Source: Rhabditoides inermis
Lineage: Eukaryota; Nematoda; Chromadorea; Rhabditida; Rhabditidae
NCBI GenBank assembly: GCA_963966185.1
Contig: CAWZYM010000339.1
Coordinates: 62,001-126,000, forward strand
Direction: 5' to 3'
Length of the DNA: 64,000 nt
The first letter of the stretch is position 1. Each line of letters begins with the position of its first letter. A model generated the notes under the pieces. That model made no database searches. It worked only from the letters and a program-made list of their open reading frames with translations, and had not been told where the DNA came from. The position numbers and the translations under genes are program-made. This document shows, piece by piece, positions 33,954-44,686 of this stretch.

Positions 33954-36900
33954 GCTTCGCCACCGATCGTGACTACCACGACGGCTGCGCTCGCTCCAGG
34001 CGGCAGCGCAACGGCAGTGTGTCGGTGGACCCGGACGAGGAACTGGAGGCGTGGGAACGGGGGACGCGACCACGACGTCAACTTCGAGATCGACAGCCTC
34101 CCACAGGTTTTGCTTGTTGTCGTTTATGGATGGTAAATGCACATTGTTGTGGTGCGTGCAGCCCGAGCAGCGTCCTTACCGGAACAACGGAGGGGGCTAT
34201 GCACAGCACAGCGGGCAGGGCGTGGAAGAGGGAGGCCCCGCTATTACCAACAGACGCTTAGAGGGACTCACCTCCAACGATCGTCAGTGTTTATTTCAAA
34301 ATCAGTATCATTTTGAATGATGTTTGTTTAGGTCGGGGCAGTGGTGCGGACCAGTGTGGCTACGGAAGTGCGGGAGGGACGGGCGGCTACCAGCAGGGAG
34401 GAGGAAGGGGAGGGGATACGCTGGAGGCAAGCAGAGGCTCTCTGGTCAGGATTTCACTGAGGACTGATTTCACTGACAGTGATTGCATTCGCTTCTCTTT
34501 GAAGACGTGGTAGAGGTTTGAACAGTAAATGTTGTAGGTGTGTTGGATGTGGTAGGCGTGTTACAATCTATCGGTCTATGTTTAAAAAAACTCTCGTTAC
34601 ACTAAATCGGCTTTGCGTTATTCAGACTGGCAGCTGACTCGTTCTGGAAAGCAGGGAGGAGAAGGAGGACAACCACAGGGACAGGGAGATCAGAAGGTGT
34701 ACGAGAATAGCAACTACAAGCAGCAGGCGGCGAGAGTGAGTGTTGGTTGACTTATTGTATACTCAGTATTAGCTTGTTTGCTTGCAACATGGAGGAGGAC
34801 CGGGCATGCCTTCCGGACCCCCGCCCACTCCCGGAGAAGGAAGGGGAGGAAGACCGAGGGGGACAACAACCGTTCGGAGCTGGACAGCAGGGACAGCACT
34901 GGACAGCAGTATTGTTATCTCGGTATATTCATCACAAAAGAGATGATATGAGAGGGATGAGGTCTAGCGTGGGCGAGTAGATGTGATTGCTGTGTTAAGT
35001 GTTCGTCCAACACCCGTCCATGGACCCCAGCAGCCGACGAATGCCCCCGCCGGATACCTGTCGGCGTGAGTCGCTTACTCTTGTTTGATTGTTTCCGTGT
35101 CACCTTTCCTGTTTAGATGTAAGGCGCAGGCGCCGCAGATGACTGTCTCGCCGCCTTCGGGGGTAAGTGATTTTGTGTTGATTAAATGATAAAGTGATTT
35201 ATTGACTGCATGTTCAGCACATGCCTGCGCAGATGATGGTTCCCGATCCGCGCTTGTGTGCCCAGCACCAGCCGTCGACTTTTGTGCCGCATGTTTGATG
35301 TGTTGTAGGGCGGGTATGTGATGCCCCAGCAGAGTGTGCCTGCCGGAGCGTCGCCCAGCTTCCCCACTCCAGCAGGTCCCCCAGGGTCAGTATTGATTAT
35401 TGATTGATTCGGGTTATTGATTGATTGCTTGCAGGACAGGCATGCGGCGCTCCTCCGCAGCAGGGTCAGTCGACGGCTGGCAGCCAGCTGCCGACGCCTG
35501 CTTCCCAGCAGGTGGTGAGTCCTCAGGAGAGTCGCCGTTTCGAATGGATGCCAAGCACCCTCGGTCTGACTCGCCCAGCCCTGCTTCCATCTTGCCTCCC
35601 GATCTCACAGTGCCACTTGGTTGTTTCTGTAGAATGCATGTCCCATCTCTTCTAGCCGTGTTGTTCCGTCGATGCAGGGAGGACAAGGGGAGGGGGAGGC
35701 GCGCAGGCTGTGCTCCTGCCCCCGCATCTCCACCCCCAACACTACCACCAGCACATGGCTGCCCAGTCGGTCCACGCTGCGCAGGCACAACACATGCCGC
35801 CTCAGGCCCAGGTACGTTTCCATAACACCTGTTTTGTGTTTTGTGTTGTGGTCGGAAGTATGTACGTGTTATTTTTTTAGCACGGGTACGATGATATTCG
35901 CTTTGACGGTTTATTTAAGTGATTGATTTTGTTTAGATGTACATGTATGGTCAGCAGCAGCAGCCGCAGCAACGGCACTACCAACAGCAGCAGATGCAGC
36001 ATGATGTGCGGGAGAGGGAGGAGGGGAGAGAGGGAGGGAGATGATGGGTTGCTTTGCAGGGGCAACATGGCCACGATGGTCCGCACCCGGGCATGAAGCA
36101 GCGTGGTCCGAGGCAGTTCGTGCCTTCTCCCGAGCAGTTGCAGCAAGGTCAGCAGGGGAGGGGCGGGCGGCCCTCACGGACAGCCCCCGCAGCCATACCA
36201 GCCACAGTCCGCGGTCGCCCCGCCACAGGGTATGGGATGAGGGAAGGAGGGGGATGGAGACTGACCTACTGCTTTCAGGCATGCCTCCGCGGGGCGCATG
36301 AGCTCTCCGCTCGGACGCAGTTTTTACTCATCCCTATACTTCTAATTTATTTCTCCCCTTGTCTCTCTCATTTTCCTTGTCCATCGCCCTAATATGCGGA
36401 CGGCTTGCCTCTCTTGTCAACCGCCGTCCGCATGAGAGGATGAATTATACGATAAATCGGGCAAATCAGGTTGTGTTAGCGGTTTGTATCAGGAAAGCGA
36501 GAAATGTTTGCAACATTTCGATATCTCTATTGTTGAAGAGAGAGATGAGAGAGAGAGAGAGAAAGATGTTTTTACAATCGTTAATTGTTAATTGCTAAAA
36601 CTTATTAGTTTTACAAACGTCATCAGTAGCGTCGTATGTCGATATTGATTTCGCGCGCATTCTTTGTTTACATGTTTGTTTTATATTGTTTCATCTCTAC
36701 AATGTTGTTGCTTTGTGGGTAGGCTTCCTCGTGTGTCTGCGATGGTGCGTGGCGGAGAAGCGGTACAAGAATGGCGCTCAGCCGCCGCTCCGACCCTCCC
36801 AATCGACTGGGATCGCAACGACTGCGAGGTAGTCGGCGAGATCGTCACAATCACACAGGTGTGTCTTTGTTGTGTATAATGATTATCTTTGTTTTTTTGT

Positions 36901-38283
36901 TACCCCATTTCGTTCAGAATGGTCGTTCCGATGTGCCGGAGGTAGTGTATGTGGGCGCGCCCGCTGCTGCTGCGCTCCTCGACATCAAGCACTGGCCCTC
37001 CGACGGCGAGACGGGCAGGGCCATCAGAAGATAGTGCAGATCGCACCGCAGCACAATCCCGCACAAGCCGCGCCTCCTTCTGAACAGGTATGGTTTGTAG
37101 TGGTAGTTCATGTTGTACTGTTCTGTTTTAGGTTTTAGAACTACAATGCACCGGCGCCCCACGATGCGCAGGCTGTGACTGTGCAGGTATTTGAGTAGCG
37201 GCCGAGTCTCTTCGAAACTGCCTTGCAAACCCCTGCCAAACTAAAAAAAACTGTATTTTGTGTGCGTGCGTGGAAGACCTGTTTCGAAAAGACTGATCAC
37301 ACATTTAGTTTTCTATGATCTGAGTTTATGGATTTGAGATTGAGGCGGGGCCGGTACCATGATGACATGCCACGATGCCGATGCCCGTGGGCTGGGGGCG
37401 GTCCTCCTATCGCACTCGACCCCCCTTCTGTCGAGGTGAGCCGCACGAACAATCATTAAAATCAATTTTATTGTTCCTAATATTTGTTTATTTAGACCAA
37501 CTCGCTGGCTGCTGAGGACGAAGAGACTGGAGCAGTGCGGGGGGGAAGCTGATCGAGAAGGGAGAGAGGGAGGAAGAGGCCGAGAGCGAGACGAGCTTCA
37601 ATGTGAACTGTTTGTTCATTCGGATCATTTTCAACATCATGATTGTTATTATTTATTTGTTTGATTTAGGCCCAGCAGGACAAACCGGCCGTTGGATTCA
37701 CCCAGCACACCCAGATCGCACGCAGTGAGTGGCGATCGATTGGTTATTGATTGGATTGATTTATTGTAGGATTCTGGCTGTGGGAAACGACGATTGCATG
37801 CTGGTTGGAGAGCTGGTGCCGAACACGAGGAGCCGGTGCGTGGATATTAATTCGTTATCGATGTATGGATGGATTCCAGATTGCACCGGACAACGCGGAA
37901 GATTGTGTGGTGATGAAGACTGTGGTCCATCCGGGGCGGGCGCAGACAAAGAAGAGGGCAAGGGAGGAGAGGATCGACACGTCCCAAGAGAGTCAAGGTG
38001 GGATGTTGTTGTTGTTGTTGTTGTTGTTGTTGTCATTGTGATTGTTGTTGTGTATTGTCTTCCTTGTAGACGGAGTTGGAGAAGCTGCGTGAAGAGGAGA
38101 CTTGCCGGATGGACGAGAAGGCATCGGAGCGAGAAGGCATCGGAGCACACCCGACTCTCCTCCCTCTATCCGCAGGTATACGCTGTCGGTTGGAGATGGG
38201 ACGGCGACAACAAGCGACTCGTCACATTCCATCTCACATGCCTTCTTCCAAACACCCACGCAGTTGGCACTCTGGCACCGTAA
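33954..38283 (+). CDS. Gly/Gln/Pro-rich gene with a broken or incompletely resolved frame
   Basis: Many plus-strand exons have good splice signals: 33954-34106 (ends HDVNFEIDSLPQ), 34162-34282, 34332-34444 (Gly-rich), 34626-34735, then Gln/Pro-rich exons around 35020-35070, 35120-35160, 35220-35520, 35938-36008 and 36060-36150. Further on are 36723-36858 (IDWDRNDCEVVGEIVTITQ), 36919-37034, and candidates near 37090-37190, 37500-37620, 37670-37725 and 37880-38120 (IAPDNAEDCVVMKTVVHPGR). The first three join in phase. After 34444 the best frames no longer agree, and several exons switch frame internally (for example around a G-run near 37540). Either a decaying gene, base-level indels, or exons I have misplaced. 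Composition resembles RNA-granule proteins. AATAAA lies at 38577-38582. It is not clear that all exons belong to one gene. Confidence 0.4.
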
Positions 38284-38576
38284 GATTAAGAGGGTGTGAG
38301 AGCAACTGTACTATAGTGTTCTACTATACTTTATCTTGTGGTGGTTACTGTAGATTAGTTTCAGTACCGCCTTGCTAATTTCACCGACCGAACGCGTTTG
38401 CTAGGCAAGAAGTAGAAGTGTAGAAGGGAGAAGAAGATCGGGATACGGTTAGTACTCACTATGACTATGTGTTATATGCACGTGTTTTGTTGTTTCGCTT
38501 AATTTACTTGTGTATTTACTATTTATGGTGATGATCATTCTATGGATGAGTATAGATGATGTCAGAAGCTCCTTGT

Positions 38577-38582
38577 AATAAA
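38577..38582 (+). terminator. Polyadenylation signal
   Basis: AATAAA after the last plausible exon of the Gly/Gln/Pro-rich gene. Confidence 0.5.
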
Positions 38583-38843
38583 TTGTTATTCAATTCGTTG
38601 TTTGATTGTCGTGCATATTTGGTTTTATTACCAAGCAGTCGTTATATTGATTCATCGCATGACTGATTGTTACGAGTCGTGTCATTTGTCTATCCACTAT
38701 GCCATCGCCGCTGTTACACAGCTCGAGCGATTGGAGTGACAGGCCGCAAAAGCAATCCACACGGTTTAGCTCCAAAATTTGATACGTAAATATTTCGAAA
38801 CGTATGGCCGATTCTGTGAATTTGAAAACGGTTTTCGACTAGT

Positions 38844-38878
38844 GACCTCCTAGGGTATCTTTGATACCCTAGGAGGTC
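38844..38878. repeat. Perfect 16-bp-stem hairpin
   Basis: GACCTCCTAGGGTATC, a 3-nt loop TTT, then GATACCCTAGGAGGTC. A flanking segment AACGACACTCCT at about 38903-38914 is shared with the ends of the foldback element at 10.1-10.9 kb, so this may be the edge of a related insertion. Confidence 0.7.
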
Positions 38879-39099
38879 TTGGTCACCACCGGCTTGTGAT
38901 CTAAACGACACTCCTTGTGAGTGAAGGAGCATTGCTCGCACGTGCCACTCACTTTTTTATAGTTGTATGTTTGTAACTATGCGGAATCGTGTTGTAACAC
39001 TAAAGTAACAGTAAAATCTGAGACTTAACTTTAGTACATCAGGTGGACGGAATGTACTGATCATTTCTGCTCACTACATGTGCTCGGTTAGGTGTTCTC

Positions 39100-39185
39100 T
39101 CAGCCCAACTGCACGATGGGAGTCGAACCCACAGCACTAACCAGAAGGCTAGGCAACCACATAACCAGCACGGGACATGGGCTGA
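39100..39185 (-). repeat. tRNA-like sequence (minus strand)
   Basis: On the minus strand a good T-arm (GTGGG, loop TTCGACT, CCCAT) lies at about 39115-39131, preceded by TGGTTGCCTAGCC. The acceptor stem does not pair, so this is more likely a tRNA-derived repeat than a tRNA gene. Confidence 0.4.
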
Positions 39186-39438
39186 TCGAACACCGAACCT
39201 ACACAATACCCAAGCGAACGAACATAACACTCAGTTTTAAAACATATTTGTCAAATCAATCATCTATGATAATTATTCTATGTGAGCTCTACTACATCAT
39301 CTACTAACTGTTCGTGAAATATACTATTCACACGCTGGAGCTCATTTAATCTCAATCTCGATTTACAAACACTCACTCTCAATATCGGCGGCACGAACAA
39401 AACAGCAAACGCGACGTTCACAGTGCACAGTCACACAC

Positions 39439-41748
39439 CGAGCACCGGGAGGAGGCACGCTGGCGAGTGCGCCGGGCGGAGGGCGGCCACGAATCCGCCC
39501 AAGCCACTGCGACGCGACGGCGCTTCCGGCGAGCCGACTGCTACTGCAAAGAACCAGTTCCAATCACAACTCTGTTTGGCCGTATTTTGTGACTGGTGAC
39601 TGGTGACATCACCAATCAACTGCACTACCTTCCCAGGCGACGTTGGTTTAACCCAACATACGCCCGTCCACACACCCCACAACTAACTCATAATCAACAA
39701 CCCACGAGGTTCTCCAATGGCTAGTTGCTGTGGGGGTGACGGGGATCAGGAGCGGGGCGATCGCCTTGACTGGAGACAGTGCCGCGGGAGGGGGAGTGGC
39801 TGCCGCGGCGGGACTCTGCGAGCCATCAGTCACAGCCAGCTGACCAGGAGACTGCGAACCGGCCGTGGCGCCCTTCTGAAACTAAAGCATCCTTTTATGA
39901 GTACAGCACCATCAACAACCCACATCCCATAAACGTTACGTTACAGAACCTATTAGCACCATCATCATTCCAAATTCATAACGACGCCCTACTCAACTTC
40001 ATCATTTATGCAACGTCAACCATTCCATTTTGTTGAATAACAACAACCATAGATACACAATATGCACAACACGATACGGCTCGCTCGGCCGCTCTCCCTC
40101 CCATCCAATCCACTCAGTCAGTCAATCAGTCATCGCACCCGAGCTATACTTGGCCAGTCTAAACACGCAACGTTCGAATCAACCACCTGGATCTCGGTTG
40201 ACTGGATCTGCGCAGTGACCGCGGCCGCTACAAGGGCCGCCGCGTTCGGCAGGTTCAGTGGCCCGCGGGACTATCGCCGTCAGGGCGTCCGGGGGAGTGA
40301 TGCACCGACCCACCTGCAAAATGTGAATGAGGTGTGTTCTCATGCAACACCAACTAAGTTCCGCTTCTTTTCGGCCTTTCGCTTGGCCCACCCACTCACC
40401 CTGAGGAACTGTCCTCCGAGATCGAACATGTTCATACCGGCAATCGCCTCGTTCGCTGAAGCAGCGTTGGTGAACTCAATGTAGCCAAACCCACTGAAAA
40501 ACATATCCATGAATGCGTGATCGATACTTTTCACTGACCGATGGCTGCCTTTTCCGGTGACTCCCTGCCGAGCCAACTGGCACTTCTTAACTTCTCCGAA
40601 CGCCTCGAAAACACTCTTCAGATCAGACTCGGAAAGGCCGGGGTGCACTGACGAGACGTACACCTGCAAAGTGCAATTGAGAACGTTTTATTGCACACGA
40701 ATCGCAAATTTTTCATAACGTCACCGACAAGATGAACATGTTATACATAAAAAACATGTACACATATAAATAAAATATCGAACTGCACGGCATTTTGTAA
40801 AAAAATACACGTATTTAGCAATGTATTATAAGTACAAAGAATGAAATATACACTCCACTGACCCTGTGATAGAGTTTGGCCTCATGCTGCACCATGTCGA
40901 TGATCGGACCGGCTTGCGGCATGTTCGACGGGCGACCGACCTTCAATGAGAACATCATACATCGTTCTTCACTCTTTGAGAATTTACAATGGTATGCTTA
41001 TCTTACCAACCTTGAGGTTCCCGCCTCCCATGAGCACCCCGTTCATGGCCTCTTGACAGAGCAGCGCCGCCTCCGGAACGTCGTACTTCAGTAACGCGAA
41101 GCCCTTGTGCAGCTGGAAAAACAGAAATGTCCTATCTGAACCAAAGTTTGAGCGGCAGGAGTAAAGAAATCGCGGACCAATTGAGCTTAGTGAACTTTTA
41201 CAGGTCCGAAAACTTATGAGAAACAGAAACATAACAGCGTATATATTGCACATGAAACAATATACAAACAACAAACGCACCCCTGTCGCGTTGTCGTAGC
41301 TGTGATTGATGCTTTCGGTGGGACCGAAGCACTCAAACGCTTTGCGCAGCATATCTTCGCGAACCTGGAGAGAACAGGTAAACAAACGAGAAAGTAAACA
41401 ACCTAGCAACGTATTCCAAAAGATTATAACGAAACTAAACTTGTGTGATTGGTAATGGTAATCTTCAATACATGCCTCGAAGGAGATGGATCCAATGTAG
41501 ACGCGTCCCATGAGCGATATGGCCTGTGCGTACATGGCTAGCAGCTGCAATAGCAACGGGAGGGGGAGCCGCGGGGGGAGCAGAAACCTCGGCAGTTCCT
41601 GGATATGTTTAGGTTAGTTATAACATATCAAAGGTACAGAATTATCCATAGATGAAACAGATGTTCATGAAGTTTAATTTGTTTGAAAACTGTACCCACC
41701 ATTCTCGAGTGGGGCCGCCATCTCAGCTTCTGTGGCGTTTTCACCCAT
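39439..41748 (-). CDS. PUF60-like: PUF60-like poly(U)-binding splicing factor, apparently lacking its C-terminal UHM
   Basis: Minus-strand exons: 41700-41748, 41588-41598 (11-nt microexon), 41476-41544, 41281-41364, 41011-41112, 40863-40940, 40539-40663, 40400-40493, 40187-40313, 39706-39875, 39439-39543. RRM1 has RNP2 VYIGSI and RNP1 KGFALLKY; the linker RPSNMPQAGPIIDMVQHEAK is diagnostic. RRM2 has VYVSSV and RGFGYIEF, then MNMFDLGGQFLR. Known PUF60 binds U-rich 3' splice sites beside U2AF2, and its C-terminal UHM RRM contacts SF3B1. Oddities: the intron after 41476 starts with GC; exon 40187-40313 begins in frame (CITPPDALTAIV) and ends in another (ALVAAAVTAQIQSTEIQ), so one base is out; no UHM was found downstream. 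The start codon lies 14 nt after a GTTACAG acceptor. Confidence 0.82.
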
Positions 41749-41984
41749 GTTTCAAGTTTATTCTGTAACGTTGTAAAAATTAAAAACGAAAAAAATACAA
41801 CGAAGCAACAAAAAAAACAACCAAAACAAAACAAGAAAAAATCATAATGCTCCGCTTCCGTGACATAAATGGTGTTCCATGCACAAACAATGTGACGTAT
41901 CGCGCGCCAGTTTCAAAATTTTCAGTATGTAACTATTGTTTTGTCGTGATTCATAGTTGTTTTTTTTCAATTTGAATGACAAGG

Positions 41985-42645
41985 ACCCCGGTAGTCCCTC
42001 TGGTGTGCTGACTTGTCGAGTGCGAGTGCTCCATCTATTGCGCAGCCTCGCCTCGGAGTCTGTGCACCGGTGTGATACCCTCTTCTACCGCCCAATTATT
42101 TCGTCTCTTTCTGTTCCCTCCATACCATCCCGGTTGTCCCTCCGGTGTGCTGACTTGTCGAGTGCGAGTGCTCCAACTATTGCGCAGTCTTGCCTCGGAG
42201 TCTGTGCACCGGTGTGATACCCTCTTCTACCGCCCAATTATTTCGTCTCTTTCTGTTCCCTCCATACCACCCCGGTTGTCCCTCCGGTGTGCTGACTTGT
42301 CGAGTGCGAGTGCTCCATCTATTGCGCAGCCTTGCCTCGGAGTCTGTGCACCGGTGTGATACCCTCTTCTGCCGCCCAATTATTTCGTATCTTTCTGTTC
42401 CCTTCATACCACCCCGGTTGTCCCTCCGGTGTGCTGACTTGTCGAGTGCGAGTGCTCCATCTATTGCGCAGCCTTGCCTCGGAGTCTGTGCACCGGTGTG
42501 ATACCCTCTTCTGCCGCCCAATTATTTCGTCTCTTTCTGTTCCCTTCATACCACCCCGGTTGTCCCTCCGGTGTGCTGACTTGTCGAGTGCGAGTGCTCC
42601 ATCTATTGCGCAGCCTCGCCTCGGAGTCTGTGCACCGGTGTGATA
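41985..42645 (+). repeat. 142-bp minisatellite, nearly five copies
   Basis: A 142-bp unit (containing GTGCTGACTTGTCGAGTGCG and GGAGTCTGTGCACCGG) repeats with its shared point near 41991, 42132, 42274, 42416 and 42558. Copies differ at a few bases. Open frames through it shift from copy to copy because 142 is not a multiple of three, so it is not treated as coding. Confidence 0.95.
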
Positions 42646-42774
42646 CCTTCGCTGCTCTGCTCTCAATGAGCGTCGCTTGTGAAGACGGTGTGGCCTCTTT
42701 CGGAGACCACTATGGACAGGGCTCGAGAGAAGTGGTGAAGAGGAGTGTCGCGCGCGCGTCATAGATTGGTGGAG

Positions 42775-42797
42775 AGAGGAAGAGAGAAACAGAGAGA

Positions 42798-42837
<40 letters not shown>

Positions 42838-42870
42838 GAGAGAGAGGGAGGGAGGAAGAGGGAGATAGGT
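42775..42870 (+). repeat. GA microsatellite
   Basis: Purine repeat 130 bp beyond the minisatellite. No coding signal. Confidence 0.9.
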
Positions 42871-43397
42871 GGTGGCTACTACCCCATGAGGTGACTGCTG
42901 ACTGTTAGCGAGAGGGTCTGTTCGAAAGGCAGTCGAAGCCTCGTCAACATCCAAGCAGGTGCGTTCGTGCGTGACGTCATGTGGCGGGGAAGGTGACGCG
43001 TTGGTGTGTTTCAGAATGTGACGGACCTGGTTGTGATGGGGCAGATTGGAAGCGGGGATCGCGTCTCCCGCTCACTCTTTCTATCACCCGTTCTCGTTTG
43101 CCTAGTCGTTGCCAGCACCGCACTCAACCAGAGTGTGTTGTGATGTCATATACTTGGTATGCTGCGTTGTTTGGGAATAAATATTTTAATTACTCTTTTT
43201 TATTCATTGAGCGAAGCAGAATCCACCGGAATCGTCATCTACGGTACTACAGGTTCGAGCGAGCTATCGGTATGATTGGTATTCGCTGTCCCTATACGAA
43301 ATATGTACTTTACCGTAACCCATATGTGTGATTTACATAATTGATTATTGGAATTGGAACGTCGGGAGAAAGACATCTAGGGACAGAAGAAGATTGA

Positions 43398-43494
43398 TGG
43401 TATCACACCGGTGCACAGACTCCGAGGCAAGGCTGCGCAATAGATGGAGCACTCGCACTCGACAAGTCAGCACACCGGAGGGACAACCAGGGTG
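43398..43494 (-). repeat. Single inverted copy of the 142-bp minisatellite unit
   Basis: About 97 bp, from GGTATCACACCGGTGCACAG to GGAGGGACAACC, is the reverse complement of the minisatellite unit, 750 bp from the array and in opposite orientation. Confidence 0.9.
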
Positions 43495-43499
43495 GCTAT

Positions 43500-44176
43500 G
43501 GAAGGAGAGAGAGAAAATCAATATACCTGAATATGGGGAATGTCGAGGCAGTTCACACCAACAGCTCACATCCAATAGCCTGAAATGGACATGTTAGTCT
43601 CTTTCCCTCTCTACCACTCACCATCACCGACTCATCTCTTTCATCACTCACTATCACTCACTCGCTTCCTTCCTGTCCTTCTTGCCAGCGCCCCGTCTGT
43701 CAGTACATCTCCTCTCCTCTCTCCCCGTTCACCCACCGAGTTGCCCCTCTCTCGGTTCAGTCGATTCCAGGTTCGCAGCCTGTGGCAACCATCGTCTGTG
43801 TGCAAGAGAGGGCAGACCGATCCATCGATTCGGTCAGCCCTGCCTCTCCTCTTTCTCTCCAGCCACCGTCCGCCTTTCGATACATTCATCTACTTCTTCC
43901 ATTTATGCATGTTACCTGTGTTTATTCATTTCGTGCAAGACATCACCGAAACCGCGAAATTTCTTTCTATCTGTGTATGCTATAACCGTTTGATTAATGC
44001 GCTCAATTTGTGTAATTTCACTTAATTCTGTTCTCATTTGCGAATTCATTCTGTTCTCCCGTCAACTTTCTCTGCGCTCTCTCGCTATCACCACGCTTTC
44101 TACTCATCTATCAGCTGATCGAGGCACTGTCTCAAATTCGACATTCATATGCATCTGATTTTCACCTGCCTCTGTA

Positions 44177-44233
<57 letters not shown>

Positions 44234-44670
44234 GAAATCAGCTGATCACGCTGCCAGCTACCGATGTCTTTCCCCTGTTCCTAATTCAACTCGGTTAGCA
44301 TTTTGCCAGATGCCAGCTATAAATGACGTTCATTGCCCTATCCCTCTCACAGTCACTCACTCACTCACTCACTCACCCATCTTCATTCTTCCTCTCCAGT
44401 ACGCGTTCTTGGTCAGTAGCCGTGCCCAACCGTGCATTTCTTCGTCGTGTTGGCTGCAATAGTCCTAGTCGCTGTAGAAACTAGAAGTGCTCATGGTATT
44501 GTCTCCGACCCTCTTATAACACGTGCACTCTCTCACCGATCTGCCCATGCTACCATTCGATTCGCATGCGCGCCGCAAATGTATCATTATCATTATCATG
44601 TATGCATACATATGTCCGAGTGAGCTTCTTCAATCCGAAAATACCATGCCCTAAACAAAACAATGTTACA
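43500..44670. other. Gene-free stretch with CT and CTGT repeats
   Basis: No supported exon on either strand. It holds a (CTGT)n(CT)n tract at about 44176-44230 and a (CACT)n tract near 44350. It ends at the GTTACAG acceptor (44665-44671) of the next gene. Confidence 0.5.
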
Positions 44671-44686
44671 GGTAATATCGATAGAA

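Noticed and set aside
41957..42954. Overlapping open frames of about 90-210 codons on both strands
   Set aside because: They run through the 142-bp minisatellite, whose period is not a multiple of three, so no frame is kept between copies.
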